The position numbers were made by a program, and so were the translations under genes. From positions 179,402-243,401 of the forward strand of contig MU130623.1 in the NCBI GenBank assembly GCA_015039465.1: a DNA stretch of 64,000 bases. The letters run 5' to 3'. This stretch comes from Phlegmacium glaucopus. Lineage: Eukaryota > Basidiomycota > Agaricomycetes > Agaricales > Cortinariaceae. Positions within the stretch are counted from its first letter, which is position 1, and the number at the start of each line of letters is the position of its first letter. Of this stretch, positions 24,294-35,733 are shown piece by piece. The notes under the pieces were generated by a model. That model saw only the letters and a program-made list of their open reading frames with translations, did not search any database and was not told the origin of the DNA.

Positions 24294-24845
24294 AATGTGT
24301 TTTAAAAGAAATCTGTTGGAGAACCGAGAACGAATGTCAAGGAAGAAGAGGTAATAATTAAATTTAAAGCACTTAGCTTTACGATCATGCCGAACTCGAT
24401 CGTTCAGCTCGGAGTGGTCAAACATGTTTTAGCAGACAGCCGGCAGATTCGGCACTTGCGTTAATGCCGAGTGCCGGGTGTCTAATATGGCATAGTAATT
24501 AGCCCGAAAACCCGCAAAAGTCGGGGGGTTTTATCAGGTATGTATTACTAATCGTATCAGTAGTCCAAAAAATTGAAAAAAACTGGCGAAAACGCGGAAA
24601 CTTTCCAACACTAACTTGAATGTTTTGAAACGATGTAACCCACAGGTAGTCCAAGGTAAGAAGAAGTAGGAGGAGGCCCAGCGGAGAGGTCGAGCCATTA
24701 AATATGATACCATCAGGTTAAGTATAATGATATATCACGTCTTGCTCTTTTGTTGTTCGTATTGACCGTGGGAGGAGCAAAACTGGCACAGCCACTCCGC
24801 ATTAAACCATGCCAACGCTTTCGCTTGACTATCATCACCATCATC
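24294..24845. other. Divergent intergenic region between secreted-protein and NACHT genes
   Basis: The flanking genes are transcribed away from each other, so this should hold both promoters. A short imperfect hairpin with CGGCACT/AGTGCCG arms lies near 24449-24478. Nothing else is recognised. Confidence 0.35.
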
Positions 24846-27800
24846 ATGTCGAACGAAAGATCATCAAAAAACAATCGCATGCAGAAAGTTACTCGATTTT
24901 TCAAAGAGAAATTATCTGATTTGTCACGATCACCTACACCGTCGTCGATGGACGTGAGGACAGATGCGGGAAAAAGGTGAGAAACTGAAGCCCCGCCGTT
25001 CAATTATTCTAAGTCTCTTCATACCTTCAAGTAATTTGCCGCTTAACATGGCCCCTGTGGCCGCCGTCGATCACGCACCAGTTACGAGTATGGAAGCATC
25101 TACAATGCCCCCTCCAATTCCCGTACCTGTTACGAATATGGAAGCATACACAATGCCCCCTTCAATCCCCGTACCTGTCAGCATCATGTTACGTTCACGA
25201 TTATTGTCACTAAATACAGCTCATTTACCAGATGCCTCCGAACACCCATAGTCCAATGTCTCTCTTCCAAGGCGCTCAAAATGTCTACATGCCCCATCCG
25301 ACGATTACCATGGCCAGTAACGTAGGTTTTATTCTGGCAGTGTAAATGCTAATCTGCGTCTTAACAATTCCATCTTCCTTTAAGATTCAGAATATATTCA
25401 GTGCTGGTGGAAATGAACGAACGAGGCCTCAAATCTTGGTGAGCATGTATAATCTTTAGAGTGGGAGAACCTTCTCTAAACACTAGTTCGTAGGCTGCAC
25501 TACGTGAGAATCTCTTGCCGCGTGCTGACTTTGCAGAGTACGACGCGGCATCTCCCGCTCCGCGCAACGGATGTACGGAAAATACTCGCAAGGCAATCCT
25601 TGATACACTACGAAAGTGGGTGGGTGATAATACGACCACGAAAGTATATTGGCTCAATGGGATGGCTGGAACCGGCAAAACAACAATCGCTTATTCTTTC
25701 AGTGAAATCCTTGATGATGAGGAATCCCTTGGTGGTACTTTCTTCTCTTCTCACCTTCGGGTTGATACTAGTGACGTTCGTTGCATCATTCCCACCATCT
25801 GCCTTCAGTTGGCTGCCAGGGGGTATCTTCCCCCTCTGTCCCATCTCATCCTAGATGTAGTGGAAGCCAATCCTGACTGCAAATCTTGGAGGATTGGCAA
25901 ACAATTCCTGAATTTCATTGTTAAACCACTCACTGTTGCATACAGGGATACAAGTGAAGTGGTAGTTCCAGTTATTGTTCTTGATGCCTTGGATGAGTGC
26001 TCTGACCAGTCCCTTGTGGCTGAGTTGCTTTCTGTGATCTTAAAGCATAGTAAATCTCTTCCAGTCAAGTTCTTCATCACTAGTCGTCCAGAAATAGTGC
26101 TTAAGGAGACTTTTGATCATTGTTGGGACCATTCCAACTTCATCCTTCATGATGTTGAAAAGGAGATTGTGAAGGCTGATATTGAGCTTTATATCAAAGC
26201 ATGGTTGCTTGGTCACAAAGTGAGGCATAATTGGCCTCCTCAGGCGGAAGTTGACAGCCTTGTGAATATGTCTGGCACCTTGTTCATTTATGCAGCAACT
26301 GTCTGCAAATATATTGCTCAGAAGGGTAGCTCTAGCATGCCCCAACGTCTTTTGGGTGTGGTCAATTCAACATTGGAAGTAGCATCTGGTGTAACCCATC
26401 CACTAGATATTCTTTATGAAAGAATTCTGGATGCTGCCTATGCCTTTACAAATAAGAAGGAGAGGATGAATATAGAGATGGTTCTTACAGCTGTTGTATA
26501 TGTCTATAATCCTCTTTCTATGACTGCCATCAGTGCTTTGATGGAAATGCCTATAGAACACACTGTGGCTGCCCTTGCTTCTCTTCATTCCTTGATATAT
26601 ATTCCATCTCAAGACTCTGATATGCCCATCTCAATATTCCATGCTTCCTTTCATGATTTCATCAGTAATCAAACCCTTTCCTCAAAATACCATCTTGACC
26701 CATGTATTGCACACAAACAGATAGCACTTCAGTGTCTGTCGTTGATGGAGAAAGAATGGTCAGAGAAAGAAAGGGTATCTTACTTAGCAGAGAGGAAATG
26801 TGGGGAGATTTCTGAATCTCTTGCATATGCTTGTAGTAACTGGGCCTTCCATTTCACCTATGAAGATATTAGTGAATCTGCTGAATTGAAAAATTTCTTT
26901 CAAAAACATCTTCTGCGATGGATGGATTGTTTAAGTGTTTTAAGGAAATTGGGAACTGCAATGCATTCATTGCATAAGCTAGAAGGTTGGGCAGATGTAA
27001 GTTATATTTGTTGCTATAAATGGATTCCACTGACAACAGAAAATAGAAGCAAAAATTCTTGGCAACAGTGTTTGATGCTGAACGGTTTTTGAAGGAAAAT
27101 TTTGATTTCATTAAAAATAACAGTACTGAAGGGTGTCCTTCAGCACTAGCTTGGCTCCCAGAAAAATCAGATATATGGAAGAACTATGGAAGTAGGACAG
27201 ACTGTCCATGGAAGCTCTGTTTAGGGAGGAGAAAAGCATGGAACCTGTCAGAAGCAGTTCTCAGACATTCAGATGAGGTCAAATCTGCTGTCTTCTCTCC
27301 TGATGGTATGCATATTGTATCTACATCTGATGATTGCACTGCACAGATCTGGAATACAGCCACAGGAGAGTGGGAAGCAGAGCTGAGAGGGCATTCAGCC
27401 ACTGTCAGATCTGCTGTCTTCTCTCCTGATGGTATGCATATTGTGTCTGCATCTGATGACTGCACTGCACAGATCTGGAATACAGCCACAGGAGAGTGTG
27501 AAGCAGAGCTGAAAGGACATTCAGCCACTGTCAGATCTGCTGTCTTCTCTCCTGATGGTCTGCATATTGTCTCTGCATCTTATGACAAAACTGCAAACTG
27601 CAAGGATCTGGAATACAGCTACAGGAGAGTGTGAAGCAGAACTGAAAGGGCATTCAGCCACTGTCACATCTGCTGTCTTCTCTCCTGATGATATGCATAT
27701 TGTGTCTGCATCCAAAGACTGCACTGCACGGATCTGGAATGCAGCCACAGGAGAGTGTGAAGCAGAATTGAAAGGACATTCAAGCTGGGTCAGATCTGCT

Positions 27801-28369
27801 GTCTTCTCTCCTGATGGTATGCATATTGTGTCTGCATCTTATGATTGCACAGCATGTATCTGGAGTACAACTACAGGAGAGTGTGAAGCAGAGCTGAAAG
27901 GTCATTTGGACTGGGTTATATCTGCTGTCCTCTCTCCTGATGGTAAGCATGTTGTGTCTGCATCTTATGACAAAACTGCAAGGATCTGGAATACAGCCAC
28001 AGGAGACTGTGAAGCAGTGTGGCATGGACATACCTCTATTTCATTGTTATCTGATAACAGTCAACTACCTGTTGTGTCATCAATTCCTGATGGTGTTTTT
28101 GCCTGCAGTGATTCTGAAGCCCAAATTCATGTCTCCCTCCAACCATCTTTCCTTCACATGAACAATGGCACAATATTCCATGACATAAACCTCCATACAA
28201 TCTGGATCCCATCACCTTTCCATTATCCATCATATATTAGCTATTACTTATCCAAAATATGCCTTGGATATGAATCAGGAGAAATTTTAGTTCTAGAGGT
28301 ATGTATGGCTTATATTGTATTCCACATTGATTACTAAATGTCTCTCAAACATAGTATCAATGTATTTAA
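24846..28369 (+). pseudogene. NACHT-WD40 STAND NTPase, frameshifted by a 7-bp duplication
   Basis: Seven exons fit: 24846-24976, 25032-25176, 25232-25321, 25385-25438, 25494-26996, 27047-28298, 28355-28369. The N-terminus (MSNERSSKNNRMQKVTRFFK) leads to a linker with repeated Met-Pro-Pro units, then a NACHT domain with Walker A (GMAGTGKTT), Walker B (VIVLDALDECS) and TSRPE, helical winged-helix/arm regions, and six nearly identical 42-residue WD40 repeats plus a diverged seventh. Family role: NLR-like fungal STAND proteins linked to non-self recognition and programmed cell death. In the third WD repeat ACTGCAA is duplicated (27590-27596 and 27597-27603), shifting the frame to a stop at about 27634; the remaining repeats continue in another frame. 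Everything else is intact, so the break looks recent. Alternatively it is a real allele encoding a protein with two and a half repeats. Confidence 0.88.
27263..28030 (+). repeat. Tandem 126-bp WD40-coding repeats
   Basis: Six consecutive copies of a 126-nt unit encode H-S-x3-V-x-SAVFSPDGMHIVSAS, the DCTA or DKTA turn, then IWNTATGECEAELKG. The units are far more similar at nucleotide level than WD40 structure requires, which points to recent duplication or gene conversion, a known feature of fungal NACHT-WD40 genes. The 7-bp duplication lies in unit three. Confidence 0.9.
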
Positions 28370-28694
28370 AACTTCTGGCAGAGCATGGTGTACTCATGTT
28401 GTAATCCTTCTAGTAGGGCAGCATATGAGCAACACCTGCAATGATCCAAGAGGGTCACAAGTTTTCTCAGGGCTGTGTCTGGATCTACAAGGAAATATGT
28501 ACCAATCTCCCCTCCAAATTTTCATGTCCAAAAGCTAGAGTATTTCTGTACCTATGATTGATAACTGTAACTGTAGAAGATGTGGAATGTTTCAATGTTA
28601 CCTATGAGTGTCCACAAAAAAAATTGTAAATTTGTAATAATAACAGAGTGAAACTCAAGTCCATTAGAAATTGTTATCTGACAGTGAACATTAG
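28370..28694. other. Downstream region of the NACHT-WD40 gene
   Basis: A 66-codon open frame (28338-28538) overlaps the last exon but has no recognisable content. Probably 3' UTR and spacer before the next TIR element. Confidence 0.35.
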
Positions 28695-29736
28695 ACTTCC
28701 TAGGATAAAGCTATCCAGAAACCCCTGTTTCCAAGAATAACCCCAGGGTTCCTAAATAAGTTATCCAGAAACCAGGGTTACTCTGCAGGGTTGTTTATCG
28801 ACACAAAGTCAGCACACCATATTTTCCCTTCCAATGTTCAAAGTCTGACTAACAATTGATTCACTACATAGTACTAATTTGTGAAATAGCGCGCCTCCAC
28901 AACGCCTCCAGGGGACTATTTTTTTTATTTGAATCTATATGTTTCAGTTTTAATATACTAGACACTCTCTATACAAAGATTGATGAGCTGTGGACATCGT
29001 TGAAGAGAGAGATAATTCAGTTCAGGCAATATGAAATTATGAATTGTACGCTATCCAGATGGTGGCAGAGTGAAAACTTCCAGTCCACACGAGGTTGCAG
29101 GAGGAAAAAAGAATGTAAGATGCTCCGAAGAGAGCAGATGGACAAAGTTCACTCATGAGAAGGAGTAGTGAAGGGGTCTGTTTTTGCATTGAAGCCAAGC
29201 CACATCGGAGGGGCTGGTGTCGGAGGAACTTCACTCAGTAGCTACATATTTCGGTTCTCGTATTTATACCAGAAAGTAGTAGTTAGCAGATTGCTAACAG
29301 AATTAAACACTTTCATGTGATAAAAAGAGAGATTGAAAAAACATAGAATAAATGAAAGACGGAGATCGCAGATAAAACTCAATAAAGAAATAAAACAATT
29401 GATAATAGAAAATAAGGAAAAGATAATAGAAAATAAGGAAAAGATAATAGAAAATAAGGAAAAGATAATGATAGAACAAAGCACATAAAAGATAATAGAG
29501 ATCAAGCCTCAAGCCTATGTTAGTATGTATCTGCACTCTGCAAGGGCAAGGCTAGTCTGCTGCATCTGGCCGGCACAAGTTTGGCACTGTTATTGAGCTC
29601 TGACCTAGGGGGTTTCTGATAACATACACAAACAACATTGCTCAGCTCATGGAGGGGGGGTTTTTTCCCAAAATGTTTGGAACCCCGGGTTTTGCTTTGA
29701 AACGGGGGTTTCTGGATAGTTTAATCCAACTTCCTA
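28695..29736. mobile_element. 1-kb non-autonomous TIR element with 8-bp target duplication
   Basis: The element is about 28703-29728. The left end reads GGATAAAGCTATCCAGAAAC and the right end, inverted, GGATTAAACTATCCAGAAAC. Similarity extends about 50 bp inwards with roughly ten mismatches. ACTTCCTA flanks it directly at 28695-28702 and 29729-29736; one extra A sits inside the right end. The only open frames are short and AT-rich. Near 29401-29470 a 21-bp unit (GATAATAGAAAATAAGGAAA plus A) repeats just over three times. No transposase, so it must be mobilised in trans. Confidence 0.82.
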
Positions 29737-30851
29737 GGAAGGTTTGCATGAGGATACATACTCAACACCAGACACTTTTTTTTTCTTCAAATCCCTATAG
29801 ATAATTTTGAAGAGCATAAGTGCTGGAACAAATATTGCTTTGTTACTAAATTGTTGGGCATGAGCTTAACAGAGTTTGACATCCATTCCCATCCAATCTC
29901 AGATATTTCCAGTGTAAAAGGAGCTGATATGGAAAGCCTTAGGCAGAGTGTCTACTAGGATATAAAAATCAGTGCACAAGGTGGCAGATACTTACTATTT
30001 GATGAGCTGTCTCTTTTAAGCTAAAAAGTCAAATCTGATGCCCTTCCCACCATGCACCTGGTTGATACAACTCCACTGTATCTTTTCTATTTTACACCAT
30101 ATTTTTCAGCTTTGACAAGAATTTCAACCTTTATTTCATCCTTCTTTTTCTGGCAATTAGATGGAACAGACTTGATAGATCTTGATGTGGCAGTCAAAAC
30201 AATTAGTGTTGCCACAAATTAATGCTGATGTTTTTAAAAAAAATGGGATTAGTGTGGGAAATAAAATTCTGACAGGTTAGATGATGTAAAAAGCTGGGGG
30301 GTCACATATGGGACTGAAATAATCAGGGCCTTTGTTCTTGTTATACCAAAAAAACACAGTCCAGGCCAGAAAATTTTGCTGTTCCAAAGGCCTACTTTCA
30401 TAGGACAACTTTTACAGCTTTGTGATGAGTAGCTTCAAATAGTTCCAAAAATAGCAAAAAAAAAAAAAGGTCAGACCTTTAAACACTATCTAGAGGTGCT
30501 CAGAATTGAATGTCTTGACACAACATGATGTGGTTGCTGAGTGATTCATTGATTTTGTATTGGACATCAGGCAAAACCCAGCAAGTAATTCATGATAGTG
30601 ATTGTCGTGGGTAGGCTAGGGTATGGGCATGGGTTGGGAAGTCCCATACCTGCAGCCTGGGTTGTGTTATGGCTGGTATCCCCATTTCTTTTCCCCTTAT
30701 TACACCCCTTTTCCCCTTGCTTTCCATCCCTTCCTCTGAACACTGTACTATACTTAGCTTTGCCCTCTGCCCATTCTAACTTGTTACCTGGTTCACAGAC
30801 CATCAACTCCTTTGTGACTCATAACCCTAGTATATAAGAGCCATACCCATA
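29737..30851. other. Non-coding stretch, nothing recognised
   Basis: About 1.1 kb of AT-rich sequence with poly-A and poly-T runs. Short ORFs near 30567-30837 on both strands lack recognisable content. It may be decayed mobile DNA. Confidence 0.3.
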
Positions 30852-31324
30852 GCTATAAGTAGTGTTTGAAGGTCTGGTCTTTTGCCTTTTTTGGTAATTT
30901 TGCAGCTGGCATCTTTTCCTTGAAATTCTCCAATAAAACTAGGGTGCCCAAAAAGGAAATTTTTCTGGTCCATGGACCAGAAAAAGACTGGACCAGCCCT
31001 GAAAATTTGTGTTCTAAATAGGGATTGTCACAGGTTTTTCAACCCCTGTGGGTTGGCAGGTAGGGGTACAGTGGGGTACAGGTATGGGTGCATATTTCTG
31101 TACCCACTACCTACAGAACAAGCCCTAGATCATTCAAAACAGGTAAGAATTGGAGGAGATATGACCAAAACAATAGTAACTATCATTTAGCACATATCTC
31201 CCTTATTTCTGGGCTGTTTTGGGTGTTTTTGGGCTTGTTTTGATGGGAAAATCCATAGGGTCAGCAGGTATAGGTCCCTGTGGGTGGGGTATGGGTTGGT
31301 GCCAAGTTACCTTGGGGTTACCCA

Positions 31325-31882
31325 CAACAATCCCAGTAATTTACAGTCCCCCAGGGATTCCGAGGAGTCCGAGCAAATTCTGAGTGGAGTCCGAGGAGTC
31401 CGAGCAGATTCCGAGTGGAGTCCGAGGAGTCCGAGCATATTCTGAGTGGATCTAAGCAAATAAGACACAAATTGGCTGGGAAAATACTTCTGTTAAGGTT
31501 TTGTTAAGGTTTTGTTAGGGTTTTGTTAAGGTTTTTTTAAGGTTTTGTTAAGGTTTTTTGTTAAGGTTGTGTTAAGGTTTTTGTTAAGGTCAGGGAGGTA
31601 TATAGTTTGTTAAGGTTTTGTTAAGGTTTTGTTAAGGTTTTTTTTAAGGTTTTGTTAGGGCTTTGATAAGGTTGGGGAGGTAGATAGGTTCCAGTCCGAG
31701 TGAGTCTGAGTGAGTCCGAGTGAGTCCGAGTGAGTCCGAGCAGTCCGAGCGGATTCTGAGCACATTCTGCTTGGAATACACTCAAATACACTGAAAAAGT
31801 GCTCGGACTCGCTCGGACTCCGCTCGGATCCGCTCGGACTCTGTCGGATTCCCTGGGGGAGTGTAAAGACCTCAACAATCCC
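31325..31882. mobile_element. TTTACASTCCCCCA-family TIR element, copy A, with 10-bp target duplication
   Basis: The element is 31335-31872 (538 bp). The ends are AGTAATTTACAGTCCCCCAG and, inverted, AGGTCTTTACACTCCCCCAG, continuing GGAWTCCGA. CAACAATCCC (10 bp) flanks it directly at 31325-31334 and 31873-31882. Subterminal DNA on both sides is an array of GAGTCCGAG units in inverted orientation, and the centre is a TTAAGGTTTTG array. No ORF of note. A target duplication of about 10 bp is in the range of Mutator-like elements, but no transposase links it to that group. Confidence 0.87.
31490..31670. repeat. TTGTTAAGGTTT tandem array
   Basis: About 12 degenerate copies of an 11-12 bp unit (GTTAAGGTTTT), interrupted once by a short GC-richer segment. 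It forms the core of the surrounding TIR element and has no coding potential. Confidence 0.85.
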
Positions 31883-31987
31883 TAGTTCTAAACCCCTAAT
31901 TATGGTGGGAAATTTTTACAGAAATGCTCTAGCTCAAAAAATTACCAAAAAGGGCAAAATACCAGACCTTCAAACACTAGCTATAAG

Positions 31988-32935
31988 TTCCTTAGTTTGG
32001 ACCTATTGTATCACATGGTCTTAATCTAACTAGCTTGCTCACAAACTGCCTCTTAGTCTAGTAAGGGGATAATGATAGCTTGTGTTTGCTCAGCACCAAA
32101 TGTGAGTGCAAGCTCTTAGTCACCATAACTAGTTAAGTGGGTACACCAATCATTTTCCTGACTATATTTACCTCATTAGCCCTTTTTTTCCTTTACTTGT
32201 CTTTGATTTTCATTATGTTTAAATTTTCACACTGAGATTCGTTGGTGATCACTGATGACAAAGGTGGTGTGAGTGCTTAGCAATTTCTGTTCATCAAGAA
32301 CAATCACCACCAGCAACTTTCTGGGCAGTAATTCAACCCCACCCTGTGACACAACCTTCATCAATGACAACTGCCACTAGTGAGTCAAATTGACTTGTGT
32401 TAAGTTCAAGAACTCTATTCCAGAGTATCGGACAGAGTTTGATCGGATCGGAACCACGGAATGGAAAAGGACTATAGCCTCAGTGTATGTGCTGTGCTAC
32501 CCTAAACCTTCATGTCCTAATTTCGGAGTAAGAACGGAACGGAGTGGAACCGGAAGTTGCAGGAACTTAGAGGAAGAATAGGAGGAGGAAACTAGGTTGA
32601 TATTCGAACTGAGGAAAACATACAAGTTTTGAGTACTTAAATAATAAAAGGAATTGCAACCGAAATATAAAGTATAAATATCAAGTGCTGCGTTCTGCTC
32701 CCGGAAGGTCCTGCATTCTTGGGGTGAATAATCCATAGCTGGTGTGCTGACTGATAGTGGGAAAGTGATGACAAAGAAATAGTGGTTGTGGTGAAGATGT
32801 GGTATTGGGTTTGGAGTATCGTTGGAGGAGCTGGAATGATACAGAGAAGTCTCGGAGTTGGATGTAGGAGGAGTAGAACCGGAAACAAGGGAAGGTACTG
32901 GAATGGGGTACAGGGTACGGAGACAACTCCGATGG
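31988..32935. other. Non-coding stretch, nothing firmly recognised
   Basis: Overlapping ORFs at 32497-32967 on the minus strand are Ser/Tyr/Leu-rich without recognisable domains and partly overlap the repeat that starts at 32936. Probably decayed mobile DNA. Confidence 0.3.
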
Positions 32936-34238
32936 TATAAATCATTGTTTGTATTGTTATATAACACTAACCAGAGAGCAGTGGACCAGTCTTTAGGTCA
33001 AGAGACTCCCTGTTGTTTGTTTAGGGAAGGTGTAACCTTGACTTATAACACAGAGAGGCAGGGGGAAAGAATAGAGATGAGAAGGATGAGGATGAAGTCT
33101 TGGAAGGTGACTGAGGTAGAGGACGAGGATGAGGATGGGTAAGAAAGAGTCTTCAGCAAGACTATAGAAATTGACAGTAGGGGACAGTAACAGATAAAAG
33201 GACTGAAAAAGCGAACTTAGGGAGTAGAGGATGTGGATGTGGATGATAGAGTCTTCAGCAAGACTGGGATAGATTGATAGTAAAAGGATAAAAAAGCGAA
33301 CTTGAGGGAGGAATTCACTGGAATTCCACTGAGATGATGACTGTTGGGGACTAAGAATGAATTGGGAGAAACTACCTATCCTGGTACAAAAGAGCAGTAT
33401 TTATACCCTAAGGATGAGGCTATGTAGAACAATAAAAAGAAAGAAGTACGCACTGTCAAAGGGAGAATGATGAAGAGAGGACAGCTGCGAGAAGAAAAGA
33501 ACAATGGAAAAGAAGAAGGAACAATAAAAAAATCTGGAAAGTGTCAAAGTGCGAGAGAAAAGAAAAGAAGGCAGTGTACATAGTCCAATAGCAAAAATAT
33601 ATCAACTCCATAGGCATGTGGTCATGTCAAAAATGTGAAAGGTCCTGAGTCAACACTTGAAAGGCGCAGCCTTGTTCCCGAGAAAATACTACTTGCCCAT
33701 GATCCCATGTTGCGCAGCCTTGATAACACTTGACACACTGTGAGAATAGTCCTCTGCTGCTGATTCATCTGCAATTCCTGCTTAGTCATGATCCTCCTGG
33801 ACTTCCTAAGTTGTCATAAAGAGGGTGGGAAAAGGCTTCATGTACCGCGTGAATGATGGTTTTGGCAGTGAATGATAAGATAAAATGTAGATAATTGAGG
33901 ATAGGGGACTGAGTGTGATCCAAGAGCGAGGGATGGCAAGATAGATGGCTGAAGCAAAAACTTGTGGGTCCATAGCCACAACAACAATGACAAAGCCTCT
34001 GACATAATGGGAGATGTGGCTGATGTGTCCATACAGGGGCCGTTCTTGAAATGATGGACCAAAGATATGATCAAACGCGAGCCGATGACCAATGTGAATA
34101 GTAGATTGATCGCTTTGCTGGATTGCTAGCCAAGGAACAAGTGGATGGTAGATGCTTAGGAGCATGTCGATAGTGTAAATGATAGAGAGCATAGTGTGAG
34201 ACATTGAAAATATGATGAGTGATGAGGATGATAACACA
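32936..34238 (-). mobile_element. Solo-LTR-like repeat L, copy 3 (truncated)
   Basis: It starts TATAAATCATTGTTTGTATT and matches the complete copies at 59312-60668 (same orientation) and 38949-40362 (opposite) over about 1.3 kb. The match stops at about 34229-34238, where the foldback element begins, so the outer part of the other end is missing. A frame of 143 codons (33806-34237) corresponds to longer frames in the other two copies. Confidence 0.8.
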
Positions 34239-34571
34239 ATACTTTACAGTCCCCCACTCTTTCCAATTGTAATCCTTCAGAATTCCTTGGAAACATTTGG
34301 AAACATTTGGAATCCTTGGAATTCCTAGGAATTCCAAATGTTTCCAAGTAATTCCAATTGTTTCCAAGATTATTTCCAATTTCATTCCAACTGTTTCCAA
34401 GGAATTCCAAATGTTTCCCAGGAATTCCAAATGTTTCCAAATGTTTCCAAGGAATTCCAAATGTTCCAAAGGAATCCAAGTGTTTCCAAGAATTCCAATT
34501 GCCAACTTCCAAATCAAGTAATTAATCACCTGACTTGTAGCATATGACAAATAAAAGAATACCAGTAAGGA

Positions 34572-34647
34572 GGATTGAACCAAAGACCTTGAGAAAGGTC
34601 ATGTGACATAATTCCCACACTGCATCAGTGATCTACCAACTGCACCA
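34572..34647 (-). other. tRNA-like A and B box pair in left palindrome arm
   Basis: On the minus strand the A-box-like TGGTGCAGTTGG (34636-34647) is followed by the B-box-like GGTTCAATCC (34572-34581). This resembles a RNA polymerase III internal promoter as in a tRNA-derived SINE. The mirror copy lies at 35344-35419 on the plus strand. Confidence 0.55.
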
Positions 34648-35343
34648 TCATTGCTTGTATATATATAAAAACTAATGGTTATATATACCCTTCCCACCTG
34701 ACTAAATAATATATTCTTTCTGGCACTTGCTGAGGGGCTACTACCATGTATTATATACAAAAATGTTCATAAAAATGAGGGGAATCCATTGGTAATAAAA
34801 TTGTGATGTGATACGCACTTTGATATGCAGTTACATGCGAAATACTGCAGAATATACAGTCAAATAATGCGCTCTATACTTATAAATGAGCCGAACATGA
34901 TGCACCTTATACCGATAGAATCGTGCTAATAACAGCTTTCAGAATATATATAAATCACGTGCATGCACCATGTCTGGTGCATGTTTTTACACATTTTATA
35001 TGTTTTAATATTGAAAAAGGGCTTATATTCCCACGCTCATAGTATGGTTAGATTCCCCAGCAGTGTAGCTTTCTATCGGTATAAGCTGCATCATGTTCGG
35101 CTCATTTATAAGCATAGAGCGCATTATTTTACTGTATATTCTGCAGTATTTCACGTATAACTGCATATCAAAGTGCGTATCACATCACAATTTTATTACC
35201 AATGGATTCCCCTCATTTTTATGAACATTTTTGTATATAATACATGGTAGTAGCCCCTCAGCAAGTGCCAGAAAGAATATATTATTTAGTCAGGTGGGAA
35301 GGGTATATATAACCATTAGTTTTTATATATATACAAGCAATGA

Positions 35344-35419
35344 TGGTGCAGTTGGTAGATCACTGATGCAGTATGGGAATTATGTCACATGACCTTTCTC
35401 AAGGTCTTTGGTTCAATCC
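35344..35419 (+). other. tRNA-like A and B box pair in right palindrome arm
   Basis: A-box-like TGGTGCAGTTGG at 35344-35355 and B-box-like GGTTCAATCC at 35410-35419, 54 nt apart. A complete tRNA cloverleaf is not evident by eye, so a SINE head or tRNA pseudogene is more likely than a tRNA gene. Confidence 0.55.
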
Positions 35420-35733
35420 TCCTTACTGGTATTCTTTTATTTGTCATATGCTACAAGTCAGGTGATTAATTACTTAATTAGGAAGTTGGCAATTGGAATT
35501 CTTGGAATCCTTGGAAAGTCCAATCATTCCAATTGGAATATTTGGAATCCTTGGAATTCCAAAGGATTCCAATTGGAAAGATTCCTTGGAATTCCAAGGA
35601 TTCCAATTGGAAACTTGGAAACTTTGGAATTGTTGGAATGGGATTGGAATGAAATTCTGAAAATACATGACTTTCTGGTGAGAGACAGTACTAAATCCTT
35701 CCAATTGGAAAGGGTGGGGGACTGTAAAGACCT

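Larger units (their letters stand above)
30852..31987. mobile_element. hAT-like non-autonomous element (outer), interrupted by another element
   Basis: The element is 30860-31979. Both ends start TAGTGTTTGAAGGTCTGG and stay inverted-identical over about 42 bp with two mismatches, into a TTTTTTGGTAATTTT tract. GCTATAAG flanks it directly at 30852-30859 and 31980-31987. An end reading TAGTG plus an 8-bp duplication is typical of hAT elements. It has no ORF of its own. The element at 31335-31872 is inserted inside it; without that insert it would be about 570 bp. Confidence 0.88.
34239..35733. mobile_element. 1.5-kb foldback element, TTTACASTCCCCCA family, copy C
   Basis: The ends are ACTTTACAGTCCCCCACTCT and, inverted, GTCTTTACAGTCCCCCACCC, as in copies A and D. 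Both outer flanks are arrays of AATTCCAAAT/CCTTGGAATT units. Inside is a long inverted repeat with arms 34497-34920 and 35071-35494, symmetric about 34995.5 with essentially no indels, around a 150-bp loop. Each arm contains tRNA-like promoter boxes. The flanking sequences do not match, so no target duplication is seen; one border may have been rearranged, or it inserted at an older breakpoint. Confidence 0.82.

Noticed and set aside
32497..32967. 156-codon minus-strand ORF
   Set aside because: Ser/Tyr/Leu-rich low-complexity composition, overlaps the start of an L repeat, no recognisable domain.
35344..35419. Functional tRNA gene
   Set aside because: A and B boxes are present, but I could not form acceptor and anticodon stems, and the copy is part of a transposon palindrome.
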